From Leptospira bandrabouensis (GTDB taxonomy: Bacteria > Spirochaetota > Leptospiria > Leptospirales > Leptospiraceae), in the NCBI RefSeq assembly GCF_004770905.1, contig NZ_RQHT01000015.1, positions 186,001 through 250,000 of the forward strand: 64,000 bases of DNA. Direction: 5' to 3'. The notes under the pieces were generated by a model that was not told where the DNA came from, made no database searches, and was given only the letters and a program-made list of their open reading frames with translations. The translations under genes and the position numbers were made by a program. This document shows, piece by piece, positions 50,409 through 58,669 of the stretch (positions are counted from its first letter, which is position 1; each line of letters opens with the position of its first letter).

Positions 50409-50753
50409 CTACAGAACTTTAAACGGTAATAAACCGATAGATCTGGATTTTCTGATTTCACGAGCAAGGGCTCTTTGGTGTTTGCCACAAGTTCCAGTGA
50501 TTCTTCTTGGAATGATTTTACCACGGTTGGTAACAAATCTTTCTAAGATGTCTACTCGTTTGTAATCAAGACCTGCAAGTAAGGCTTTGTCAGCACAGAA
50601 CTTACATACTTTCTTTTTATATTTTGCGTTTTTACGACCGAATTTGCCTTCTCCGTCTTTACCACGGAAACCGCCTTTTTCGTCGTCTTCCATCCCGTCC
50701 ATACTCTCGCGGGAATCTACTCTTGTATCATCAATATTTGTCGTTTCGCTCAT
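50409..50753 (-). CDS. rpsR: 30S ribosomal protein S18 with long N-terminal extension
   Basis: The core from about residue 45 onward is standard S18: [53 protein letters not shown]. It keeps cysteines of the Zn-binding form. Ahead of it is an acidic/Gly-rich extension of roughly 40 residues (Met-Ser-Glu-Thr then many Asp, Glu, Gly), making ~114 residues against a usual 75-90. ATG 50753 is preferred because AGG lies eight bases before it; ATG 50759 is two codons longer. S18 pairs with S6 on the 30S platform, and rpsF lies in the same operon. Confidence 0.95.
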   Translation of the reverse strand: MSETTNIDDTRVDSRESMDGMEDDEKGGFRGKDGEGKFGRKNAKYKKKVCKFCADKALLAGLDYKRVDILERFVTNRGKIIPRRITGTCGKHQRALAREIRKSRSIGLLPFKVL

Positions 50754-50765
50754 TGTCATAACCTA

Positions 50766-51206
50766 TCAAAAAGGAATGTCGTCATCACCGGCAGGATAAT
50801 CATCATAACCACTACTTACGCCGGAATCATAAGAATTGGAACTGTCAGAACGGTCACCACCTGATCCACCACCCTGTCCTTGGCCGCCTAATAGTTGTGC
50901 GGTCTCGACATAAACGCGGATTTTAGAAGCTTTTTTGCCTTCAGGAGTTTCCCAGGACTGTTGTTGCAGTCGACCTTCAATCGCTACTTGTTTTCCTTTG
51001 CCAGCATATTGTTTTAAAATGTCAGCAAGTCGGCCCCATGCGACACAGTCGAAATAATGAGTTTCCTCTTTTTTTTCGCCGTTAGTCACATAAACTCTGT
51101 TATTCGCAATTGAAAAATTGACAACAGAACTTCCGTTCACCGATTTAAATTCCGGATCACGGGTCATTCGACCGATTATAAGTACCTTGTTTAGATCGTT
51201 AGCCAT
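50766..51206 (-). CDS. ssb: Single-stranded DNA-binding protein
   Basis: SSB (146 residues): an OB-fold starting MANDLNKVLIIGRMTRDPEFKS, with VDCVAWGR-like FDCVAWGRLADILKQYAGKG and a GKKASKIRVYVET core, then a Gly/Ser-rich linker and the acidic C-terminal tip DDDIPF that recruits partners such as RecO and helicases. Its ATG lies inside the last codons of rpsF (eight-base overlap ATGGCTAA). Confidence 0.97.
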   Translation of the reverse strand: MANDLNKVLIIGRMTRDPEFKSVNGSSVVNFSIANNRVYVTNGEKKEETHYFDCVAWGRLADILKQYAGKGKQVAIEGRLQQQSWETPEGKKASKIRVYVETAQLLGGQGQGGGSGGDRSDSSNSYDSGVSSGYDDYPAGDDDIPF

Positions 51207-51474
51207 TGGCCCTGATTACTAGGGATTTTAAGATATTTCCATTGAGTTTAAACTCATGTTCTATCTTTGCTACTTCAGATGGAGCGCCGGAACACTTGAT
51301 AAGTGTGAAGTGACCTTGTTCGTCTTGTCCAACCGGATGCCAGAGTCTTTTAGAACCCCAATCCTCTTCGCCTTGGATCGTGAAGTTGTATTTGGAGAGT
51401 AAGTCTTTAACTGCAGACTTAGTCTCTTCTACATTACCTTCACGAAGAATATTCGTGATTTCGTAGTTTCTCAT
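51199..51474 (-). CDS. rpsF: 30S ribosomal protein S6
   Basis: S6 (91 residues) starts at ATG 51474 (MRNYEITNILRE), five bases after an AGGAGA ribosome binding site (AGGAGAAAT); a longer frame from 51567 is not plausible. The S6 fold is seen in ETKSAVKDLLSKYNF, the GSKRLWHPVGQDEQGHFTLIKCSG strand pair and a C-terminal LVIRAN. First gene of the long minus-strand operon. A leader hairpin lies at 51491-51516. Confidence 0.95.
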   Translation of the reverse strand: MRNYEITNILREGNVEETKSAVKDLLSKYNFTIQGEEDWGSKRLWHPVGQDEQGHFTLIKCSGAPSEVAKIEHEFKLNGNILKSLVIRANG

Positions 51475-51490
51475 ATTTCTCCTATGGGTA

Positions 51491-51516
51491 TACCTACATA
51501 GAAACACTTGTAGGTA
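51491..51516 (-). promoter_or_regulatory. rpsF leader hairpin, possible ribosomal protein autoregulatory site
   Basis: TACCTACA and TGTAGGTA form a perfect eight-base stem around a ten-base loop, 17 bases upstream of the rpsF ATG and just ahead of its ribosome binding site. Many bacteria regulate rpsF operons through an S6:S18-binding leader RNA, but the conserved CCG feature of that motif is not seen here. It may be a lineage-specific regulator or a stability element. Confidence 0.4.
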
Positions 51517-51626
51517 GAAGAATTTGTTAGTTTCCACAAGGGTTTTGCCAATGGGGCCTTGGGTCAATGGAATTTCTTCTTGGAGTTCCCAAACCCTTCC
51601 ATTTCTATGGAATTTCTAACGTTTTT

Positions 51627-52349
51627 ATGGGTGAAAAATCAAATTTTCCAGAAGTCTGGGGCCTGGGCCTGGGTCTCTTTTTAGCACTGTATGCTGGGTT
51701 TCTAAACCATATCACCCCCAAAGAACCTGCCCTCGACAACCACTCAGGATTTGAATCCACCCTCCTCGGCCTGGAAATGGCAGAAACCCCCAAACAAGTC
51801 CAAGACCTAGTGGGAATCCCAGACACCATTGATTTTTTTCATTTATCTGCGGAATACAGAAAGGTTCACTATTTTGACTTCGGATTTATCTTCTGTTATT
51901 TGGCTTTCCTTACCTATACAGGTCATTATGCGGGAAGAAAGGTGAGACCAATCTTCCTAAAGATTTTTATGGGAATGGTTTTACTCCTTGTGATTGCGGG
52001 TTTTGCGGACTTAATCGAAAACATTTTAATCCTAAATGTTCTGGATGCAAAAACAGCGGAAGAAATGGCACCTTCTCTGGAATACCTTAAACCCACATCC
52101 CAACTCAAATGGTTTTGTTTATTTGGTTATGTGGCCATTGTTTCCGTCTACTTTTGGTTATACGAAAAGGGTTGGATTTTAAGGACAGCATCCGTTCTTT
52201 TTTTTACAGGATTTTTTTTGCAGTTGTTTTCGATTTACAAAACCAATTTGTTAGAACTCAGTTTTCCATTTTTTGCACTGGGACTTACTTGCAGTTGGTT
52301 TCACTACGGTTTTAGTTTGGCTTTTAGTTCCTTGTCCAAAAAAACATAA
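51627..52349 (+). CDS. Multi-pass membrane protein, function unknown
   Basis: About 240 residues from ATG 51627 (MGEKSNFPEVW); an ATG at 51567 would add 20 residues. Roughly six hydrophobic helices: LGLGLFLALYAGFL, FGFIFCYLAFLTYTGHY, FLKIFMGMVLLLVIAGFADLIENILIL, FCLFGYVAIVSVYFWLY, ASVLFFTGFFLQLFSIY, FPFFALGLTCSWF. FADLIENILIL resembles a stretch in some uncharacterised membrane proteins, but no family was named. It is divergent from rpsF and its 3' end overlaps the convergent CapA-like gene by 46 bases. Confidence 0.6.
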   Translation: MGEKSNFPEVWGLGLGLFLALYAGFLNHITPKEPALDNHSGFESTLLGLEMAETPKQVQDLVGIPDTIDFFHLSAEYRKVHYFDFGFIFCYLAFLTYTGHYAGRKVRPIFLKIFMGMVLLLVIAGFADLIENILILNVLDAKTAEEMAPSLEYLKPTSQLKWFCLFGYVAIVSVYFWLYEKGWILRTASVLFFTGFFLQLFSIYKTNLLELSFPFFALGLTCSWFHYGFSLAFSSLSKKT

Positions 52350-53452
52350 CCCCTACCCCCAGAAATCACAAGATCAGTTCCGAGTTGTTTACAAAGGATC
52401 GCATATTCTTTTAAAAAACTTTCTGCCTCCTTGGGCCCCAAAGGAAAAAAATAATGATCTCCCGGCAGAGTTTGGTGTTTTCCAAAAACAGGAACCACTT
52501 CCAGAAACAAAAGTTTGTCGCCATCAAAATGCAAAACCACAGAGATATTGTGTTTTAAATACTGGTTTTTTGATCCAAAAAAAAAGTTTCCGAGCGAATA
52601 AACAACAACCCCTTTCGGAAATACCTCGATTCCTTGGGGAACATGAGGGTGGTGACCAAGAATTACTTGATAACCAGCACCTACCAAATATTTGGCGGCA
52701 TTTCTTTCTGTATCCATTGGCAAGGGATTATATTCCACACCCCAATGAACGGAGAGAATGTTTACTTGGTTTGGTTTTGTTTTTTTAATGAGTCTCTCCG
52801 CTGTCCCCACTCGGAAGTAGGCTGCCCCAGGAGATTTGGTTCCCGAAAACAACCTCGTTTCTCCCGTATCCGAAAAAGAAAAAATCCGATACTCCGTATT
52901 TTGTTTGGAGACTGTGATCGGAACCAAAGCCTCATCGGTATTTTTCCCAGCTCCTGTATGACGGATACCAAATTCATCTAACAACTCCAAGGTGTCAAAC
53001 AGCCCGTTTTCTCCGAAGTCCATTGTGTGGTTATTTCCAAGAAACACCCCATCTATCCCCAAATGGCGTAAAACGTTTAAGTCTCTCTTTTCACCAAAAA
53101 ATACATAAGACTTTCTTTGGTCTGCAGTGGGAGTTTTATGTAAGATAGGAGTTTCTAAATTAAGAAAACGAAAATCAAAGTTTTTCAAATAACTAGAAAA
53201 ACTGCGAAACGGAAAGTATGGATCCTCACTTCGCATAGAATCCCTAACTCCCCAATTGAACATCACATCTCCACCAAACCATAGTTTAGTGGATTTTGGA
53301 TATTGGATGGTTTCTCCTGTTTCTGTTCGAAAATGGTAAAGGCTTTGAATGGGTAAATCCAGTTTTGGCTCAACCGATTCGGGAAAGTCTGCCGCAAATA
53401 ATAAAAATGGCAAAACAAAAACTATGGAATGACCAATTCGAAATCGATTCAT
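52304..53452 (-). CDS. CapA-family (poly-gamma-glutamate synthesis-like) metallophosphoesterase-fold protein
   Basis: A 382-residue protein with a signal peptide (MNRFRIGHSIVFVLPFLLFAADFP). The CapA core shows the metal-site motifs in order: WFGGDVMFNWGV, FLNLETPI, FLGNNHTMDFGENGL, LSVHWGVEYN, ILGHHPHVPQGIEV and VYSLGNFFFG. CapA/PgsA proteins take part in poly-gamma-glutamate or capsule assembly, but no capsule polymerase is nearby, so the substrate is open. Last of three minus-strand genes with the LolA/LolB-like and TPR genes. Confidence 0.85.
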   Translation of the reverse strand: MNRFRIGHSIVFVLPFLLFAADFPESVEPKLDLPIQSLYHFRTETGETIQYPKSTKLWFGGDVMFNWGVRDSMRSEDPYFPFRSFSSYLKNFDFRFLNLETPILHKTPTADQRKSYVFFGEKRDLNVLRHLGIDGVFLGNNHTMDFGENGLFDTLELLDEFGIRHTGAGKNTDEALVPITVSKQNTEYRIFSFSDTGETRLFSGTKSPGAAYFRVGTAERLIKKTKPNQVNILSVHWGVEYNPLPMDTERNAAKYLVGAGYQVILGHHPHVPQGIEVFPKGVVVYSLGNFFFGSKNQYLKHNISVVLHFDGDKLLFLEVVPVFGKHQTLPGDHYFFPLGPKEAESFLKEYAILCKQLGTDLVISGGRGYVFLDKELKAKLKP

Positions 53453-53471
53453 TTAGAAACTAAAGTTTGAC

Positions 53472-54260
53472 CTAAAAACGAAACGTATTTGCCTGAGGTT
53501 CCGTCATCTGTGATTTTTTTAGTTTGATAAGAATCAGAACATTTTCCTTTTCTGTATCTAAACTAATGACCTTGGTGGTAATTTCTTTTGGAGGATGGAT
53601 TTGTTCCGGCTTGGTTTTTACAATGGCAATGGCTTTTAACCCACGTTTGGCGCTAGAAAGTTCCAAACGATCCAAGTTTCCATCTTTAAAAAAATATTCG
53701 TATTCACCATCTGGTTTGGAAAGAATGATACGAGCGTCCTTTGTATTGAATTTTGCTTTTGGATTTTGGATTTCGGTAATATAAGATCCAGTGAGGTATT
53801 CATAAATGACAGGAAAAGGCACTGCAAACTTTTTACCAGTATTTGGGTCTTGGATGAGAATGTCCCCCATCGGTAAAGTTTGGACTTCTTTTGTATTTGT
53901 GGGTTTAATTTGAATTTGATTTGGATCCGCAATAAGTTCAGTAAAAATCATTCCAAAAAAACTATCCATCAACTGGATTTTTATTTGTTTTGTGTCTTTC
54001 GAAAAAAACACTTTTCCGTCTAAGTGGAGATTGTCTTTTTTAGGAACAAAGGTTTGGATTTGCATACTAAAATCAGATTTAAAACCAGAAAAATCAGTTT
54101 GTTTTTCTAAGATTTCTTTGAGTAAAGTTTTCGAATCTTTTTCTTTTGCAGATATGTATTTTTCTTTGTCTCGACCAATAAAATTGGGATCTTCCACTTC
54201 CGCCGACTGACAAGAAAAGATAAAAAATAAAACACTAAGAAGGATGGTATTTCCTTTCAT
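53472..54260 (-). CDS. LolA/LolB-like outer membrane lipoprotein
   Basis: A 262-residue lipoprotein: MKGNTILLSVLFFIFSC with Cys17 in an IFSC lipobox. The mature part resembles the LolA/LolB-fold half-barrel (SDFSMQIQTFVPKKDNLHLDGKVFFSKDTKQIKIQLMDSFFGMIFTELIADPNQIQI), which carries lipoproteins or lipids across the periplasm. DUF4292, a related family, is often next to TPR genes; here the TPR gene overlaps the start by ATGA (54257-54260). A lipoprotein-sorting role is inference. Confidence 0.55.
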   Translation of the reverse strand: MKGNTILLSVLFFIFSCQSAEVEDPNFIGRDKEKYISAKEKDSKTLLKEILEKQTDFSGFKSDFSMQIQTFVPKKDNLHLDGKVFFSKDTKQIKIQLMDSFFGMIFTELIADPNQIQIKPTNTKEVQTLPMGDILIQDPNTGKKFAVPFPVIYEYLTGSYITEIQNPKAKFNTKDARIILSKPDGEYEYFFKDGNLDRLELSSAKRGLKAIAIVKTKPEQIHPPKEITTKVISLDTEKENVLILIKLKKSQMTEPQANTFRF

Positions 54261-56257
54261 TCTGAAATTTCCTTTTGCACTTTTTTAATTTTTGCTGTGA
54301 GGTCTTTATTTGGATCTACCTTTCTTTTTGATTCTGACAATTTATAAAACTGCAAAGCATTCACAGGATCTTTTTTTGCCAAATACACATCACCTAAATG
54401 TTCATAAATTACTGGATCTTCAAATCCTCTTTCCAAAGCCAAAGAAGTGGCAAAGTTTAAATGAAGTAAGGCACGATTAAAATCTTTTTTTCTGTACATC
54501 ACCCAACCCAAACTGTCTTGGTAAGCTGGGTTATCTGGTTCCAAAGAAACAGCTTGGTTTAGAAGTTGGTTTGCTTCCTCTGGGTTCATATCTTTTTCAG
54601 CATACAAATATCCAAGATAATTCATAGCATTGGATGCATTCGGATTTAAAGCAATTGTGGTTTTTAAGTCGGATTCTGTATCGCTAAATTGTTTTAATTT
54701 ATCAAATGCTGTGGCACGATAAAAATAATAGTTGTAATTTTTAGAATCTAGTTTGATGGCTTCTGAAAAATCTTTTACACTTTCTTTGTATTTTTCCAAC
54801 TGGAAATACGCAAGTCCTCTCAGATAATAATGAGTTGGTGTTGGATTTTCTTTTAATGTTTCCGATAAAACCGAAACAGAAAGAGATTCTTTTTTTAAAT
54901 TGCCTTGGAGATAAAGATAAGCTAAACGAAAACGCAAACGAAAAGTTTTCTCCGTTTCCTTTGTTAATCGTAATGCTTCTTTTGTGGACATCACTGCATG
55001 ATTCCATTGTCCCAACATTTCTTGGCAGGAAGAAATTTTCTCATAAAACAAAGTTTTTTCTTCGTCAGAATTTTCTTTTAAGTTAATTTCTGATAGTCCC
55101 TTACGTAGAATTTTTTCTGCCGTATAATACTGCCTATACTCATAAGCATACTGAGCCGTTTCTGCATTGAGAGTTTGGTAATCGGGATTTTTTTCCTTTT
55201 CTGCAAGTTCCAAAAGTGCGATTCGAGGAGAAAGTCTTCCTGGATTTTCTTGGATATAGGTTTTTAATTTGGTTTCTAAGCCTTCATTCGAACCAGAAAT
55301 GAGTTGATAGAGATAAAAGATGATTCCATCTTTAGGAATTTTTTTCTCTTTTTTTAAAGTTGCAAAATAAATTGGAGCAGTATCACGCGAATCCATAAAA
55401 TAAATTTCTGCAAGCATATGGGATGCATCAATATCACGAGGATTTTTTTCTCGGATTTGTTCCAAATACATTCGGCAATGTTTAAAATCACCTAACACAA
55501 AATATATTTGAGCCAAACGAAATAGAACTTCCATATCATTTTTATAGGCGTTCGTGTATTCGTTATACCGTTTGATGGATATCTTTGGGTAATCGAGTTT
55601 ATAATTGAGTTCACCTAGTGCTTTTGCGGTTAGGAATTTGTATTTGGAATGTGTATCCCTTCTCTCAATCACAAAGGAAAGAGCCGTATAATACAAAATG
55701 GACTGATTCCAGTTTTTTCTTTCAAAATTAATATTACCAAGTAAGTATAAAAAGTCTGGATCATTGGGAAACAAATGGAGAGAAGATTCCAAAACCTCGG
55801 AAGCTTTTGCCAACTCTCCCTGACGGATGCGGATCCTTGTTTGTAAAAGAACCAAGTCTTTGGTAACTTCCGGGGATTTACCCGTTGCCAGCTCCGACCA
55901 TTCCCAAGCCTTTTCCAAATTTCCCAGTTCTAAGTAGTTTAAACTTTGGGTTTCCGCACTGAGGGCACTTGGTTCCTTTCCCACTTCCTTTAGGCAACTG
56001 TGGTAAGAATCTAAAAAACCCACAGAGCGCTCAAAAGAAAGTTTGGAATCCTCGGCTTTTCGCCTTTGGGCCGATTGAAATCCGTCCACTTGTTCTCGAA
56101 AGGCTCGAGAAAGGAAATAATCAGCCGGGACACCCGGTTCTAACAGAGAACATACTTTCGTTCGTGTCCCAGGTTCTACCGCAAAGAGAGAAAGCGAAAG
56201 AAAACAAAAGAAAACAAAGAGGAAGGGACGGTTTGGAGTTTTAATTGCTTGAAACAT
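54257..56257 (-). CDS. Exported TPR-repeat protein
   Basis: A 666-residue protein with a signal peptide (PNRPFLFVFFCFLSLSLFAVEPG) and at least ten tetratricopeptide-like units, clearest near residues 150-260 and 440-640: FLYLLGNINFERKNWNQSILYYTAL, YLRGLAYFQLEKYKESVKDFSEAIKLD, AMNYLGYLYAEKDMNPEEANQLLNQAVSLEPD, YEHLGDVYLAKKDPVNALQFYKLS. A periplasmic interaction scaffold. Its start lies back to back with the next gene: the divergent operon's TTG starts (56245, 56296) fall within or just beyond its 5' end. Confidence 0.8.
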   Translation of the reverse strand: MFQAIKTPNRPFLFVFFCFLSLSLFAVEPGTRTKVCSLLEPGVPADYFLSRAFREQVDGFQSAQRRKAEDSKLSFERSVGFLDSYHSCLKEVGKEPSALSAETQSLNYLELGNLEKAWEWSELATGKSPEVTKDLVLLQTRIRIRQGELAKASEVLESSLHLFPNDPDFLYLLGNINFERKNWNQSILYYTALSFVIERRDTHSKYKFLTAKALGELNYKLDYPKISIKRYNEYTNAYKNDMEVLFRLAQIYFVLGDFKHCRMYLEQIREKNPRDIDASHMLAEIYFMDSRDTAPIYFATLKKEKKIPKDGIIFYLYQLISGSNEGLETKLKTYIQENPGRLSPRIALLELAEKEKNPDYQTLNAETAQYAYEYRQYYTAEKILRKGLSEINLKENSDEEKTLFYEKISSCQEMLGQWNHAVMSTKEALRLTKETEKTFRLRFRLAYLYLQGNLKKESLSVSVLSETLKENPTPTHYYLRGLAYFQLEKYKESVKDFSEAIKLDSKNYNYYFYRATAFDKLKQFSDTESDLKTTIALNPNASNAMNYLGYLYAEKDMNPEEANQLLNQAVSLEPDNPAYQDSLGWVMYRKKDFNRALLHLNFATSLALERGFEDPVIYEHLGDVYLAKKDPVNALQFYKLSESKRKVDPNKDLTAKIKKVQKEISE

Positions 56258-56295
56258 CAGTAGATTCCGGCAAAGATCGGGAACAGGGACAATCC

Positions 56296-57552
56296 TTGAA
56301 CCAAATCTTCCGAGAAAATTTAAAATACATCCTGGCCGTTCTCATCGTGTGGGCAATCACTTTCCCATGGATTCTGAGAAACAAGGACACAATCCTTGCC
56401 AAATTCACACTCGCCTACAATTCGTTTTTTGGTTATCCCAATCCCCGAATTGCACACCAACTCATAGCCAAAGGGGATGCTGTCCTTGAGGGACGTAAAG
56501 ATGGTGGAACAGATATCCTCCAAACCATAAACCAATTTTTCAGTTCCGAAGAAAATACCAAAGGTAGTATTTTGCCTTTGGATTTGGCTCTCATGGAAAA
56601 GGCATGTTTGTACTTTCGTAGTAAGGAACATGTGGAGGATCATTTTTTAGAACTGACTTGGCGTGAAAAAGCCAAAGAATGGGGATCCCCTCTTTTCCTT
56701 AGAATGGCACCTCAAGGAGAACTCACCCTCGGTCCCAATCCTAAAGATTATTGGAATTCTCATATTGAAGCCGTTTTAACGGCACTTGACTACTACAAAC
56801 GCGCGTTACGTTTCTCTGGCCCAGAACTGTTAGCTCCCAAAAAAATTGAATCGGTTGCTTGGGCAAGTTGTAGGCCAAGTGAGATCCTACTCGGTTATAA
56901 AACCCATATGCTGGAAACAGAAAACTTTGTTCTAAAAAAACTTACTGACTTAGAAAAGGTTCCGAGTGGCCTAAGCGCTGTCCAAAAACGCAGTGTCGTT
57001 TTATCTTCCATCAAACGAAGTGACTTTTCGGAAGTATCAGCTAACGACTATTTGGAATCCCTTCTCAGACAAATTTTACTTACTGGGATGAAAAACTTTT
57101 CTCCAAGAGAGATGGATGATATTTATGAAAGGATTCTATATTTTGTGGGAGCCGATGAAAGAGAGTATCTAAAGTTTAAATTCAGAAGAGGAGAATTATT
57201 TTTCCAACTGGGTCAGGAAGAAGATACTTACTACAAACGTGCGGCCACAGAATTTAAAGAAGCCTCCAATATCCAACTGGCATCGGAAATCGAAGATATC
57301 AATTTACCTGCACTTCTTGTTCATGAATTTGAATCAAAAATGAAGGAAGCAGATTCATATCACAAACTTAAAGAAAACTCAAAAAGTTTAAAGATTCTAG
57401 ATTCCTTAAAACCAAAACTTCGTAATGTCGATGAACGAAGCGTAGGTGGCAAAAAAGACGATATTCTAAAATCGTATCATAATTTAACTAGATCCGTTCT
57501 TCGCAAACTGGGTCGCTACGAAGAAGCAGATGAAATCCCCTTTAACGAATGA
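56296..57552 (+). CDS. Membrane-anchored protein heading the CHAT-sigma operon
   Basis: About 418 residues from TTG 56296, six bases after AGGGA; a TTG at 56245 is in frame but would overlap the divergent TPR gene start. One helix lies near residues 11-28 (YILAVLIVWAITFPWIL), and the remaining ~380 residues are helical, with lone TPR-like segments (YYKRAATEFKEASNIQLASE, NLTRSVLRKLGRYEEADEIP). Probably anchored in the inner membrane with a periplasmic helical domain. Function unknown. It overlaps the cysteine desulfurase gene by 23 bases. Confidence 0.6.
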   Translation: MNQIFRENLKYILAVLIVWAITFPWILRNKDTILAKFTLAYNSFFGYPNPRIAHQLIAKGDAVLEGRKDGGTDILQTINQFFSSEENTKGSILPLDLALMEKACLYFRSKEHVEDHFLELTWREKAKEWGSPLFLRMAPQGELTLGPNPKDYWNSHIEAVLTALDYYKRALRFSGPELLAPKKIESVAWASCRPSEILLGYKTHMLETENFVLKKLTDLEKVPSGLSAVQKRSVVLSSIKRSDFSEVSANDYLESLLRQILLTGMKNFSPREMDDIYERILYFVGADEREYLKFKFRRGELFFQLGQEEDTYYKRAATEFKEASNIQLASEIEDINLPALLVHEFESKMKEADSYHKLKENSKSLKILDSLKPKLRNVDERSVGGKKDDILKSYHNLTRSVLRKLGRYEEADEIPFNE

Positions 57553-58660
57553 AATAAAGTATTTTGATTACAATGCCACACACCCTCCAATTGCAGAAAT
57601 TTTGGAAACTTGTTTGGCAGATTATCTTTCTGGATTTTATAATCCCTCTGGTATCACTCGATTTTCCTTAAAAAACCAAGGAAAAATCGAACAAACACGA
57701 AAGTTTTTTGCCAATCTTACTAATGGCCAAGAAAAACAATTTGTTTTTTCTGCAACAGGAACAGAGGCAAATTACCTACTCATCCAAAGTTTACGTGCAC
57801 TCTACCCAAACTTAGATTCAGTCATTGTTTCTCCATTGGAACATTCTAGTATGTATGCCGCTTTAGAATCTTACGGATTTACGTCAGATCTCATCCATAC
57901 TGACCATTCGGGAATCATCGATTTACAGGATTTAGAAAAGAAACTAAAGGAAAATCCGAGACCTGTGGTTTGCCTTTATGCGGGAAATGAAACTGGTGTC
58001 ATCCAACCTGCAGAAGAGATTTCAAAATTAACAAAAAAATACGACCAGCTATTTTATAGTGATTTAATGCAAGGTTTCTGTAAAACCGATGTCCCTTTTT
58101 CCGTTTTTGACGGGTATACATTTTCCGGTCACAAAATTGGAGGTGGAATGGGAGCCGCTCTCACTTACCTTCCCAAATCAGACCCCAGCTTTCACCTGTT
58201 TGGTGGCGGAAACCAAGAAAATAACCATAGAGCCGGCACGGAAAATATTTTTGCCATAGAATGTTTCAAACAAGTGGCTGAAATCCAAATGAAAGATTTG
58301 GAAAAAAAGAACAAAAGACTTAGTGCATTTCAATCTCTCATCGAGGAAAAGTTAGAATCTTTAGGTTGCAAAATCATTGCAAAACTGTCTCCAAGGCTTC
58401 CGAACACAACCTTTCTCATTCTTCCCATTCAGGCAGTAGACTTTTTTCTACTCGGGATGGAAGAAAAAGGTATTTTAGTTTCCACAGGTAGTTCTTGTAA
58501 GTCCCGAGCCAGAGAAGCCTCTAAGTCACTATTACACATGGGATATTCGGACGAAGAAGCCCTAAGTTGTATCCGCATCTCTACAGGTTATTTCACAACA
58601 GAAGAGGATGTAAAAACATTACTCTCAAACATGGAAGATTTAATCCACAAGTTCCAATAA
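57530..58660 (+). CDS. Cysteine desulfurase (NifS/IscS-like, class V aminotransferase)
   Basis: A 376-residue PLP enzyme. The N-terminus IKYFDYNATHPP, the ATGTEAN turn, His105 in PLEHSS, the PLP lysine Lys202 in FSGHKIGGGMG, the HRAGTEN segment and the catalytic Cys323 in STGSSCKSR are all present. It removes sulfur from cysteine for Fe-S clusters or tRNA thiolation. No iscU, sufU or mnmA is adjacent, and the gene is embedded between a membrane protein and a CHAT peptidase, so its pathway is unclear. The CHAT gene follows after nine bases. Confidence 0.92.
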   Translation: MKSPLTNEIKYFDYNATHPPIAEILETCLADYLSGFYNPSGITRFSLKNQGKIEQTRKFFANLTNGQEKQFVFSATGTEANYLLIQSLRALYPNLDSVIVSPLEHSSMYAALESYGFTSDLIHTDHSGIIDLQDLEKKLKENPRPVVCLYAGNETGVIQPAEEISKLTKKYDQLFYSDLMQGFCKTDVPFSVFDGYTFSGHKIGGGMGAALTYLPKSDPSFHLFGGGNQENNHRAGTENIFAIECFKQVAEIQMKDLEKKNKRLSAFQSLIEEKLESLGCKIIAKLSPRLPNTTFLILPIQAVDFFLLGMEEKGILVSTGSSCKSRAREASKSLLHMGYSDEEALSCIRISTGYFTTEEDVKTLLSNMEDLIHKFQ

Positions 58661-58669
58661 CCAAAAACA

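Noticed and set aside
51491..51516. Assigning the rpsF leader hairpin to the known S6:S18 motif
   Set aside because: The conserved CCG feature of that motif is not present, so it is only reported as an unassigned hairpin.
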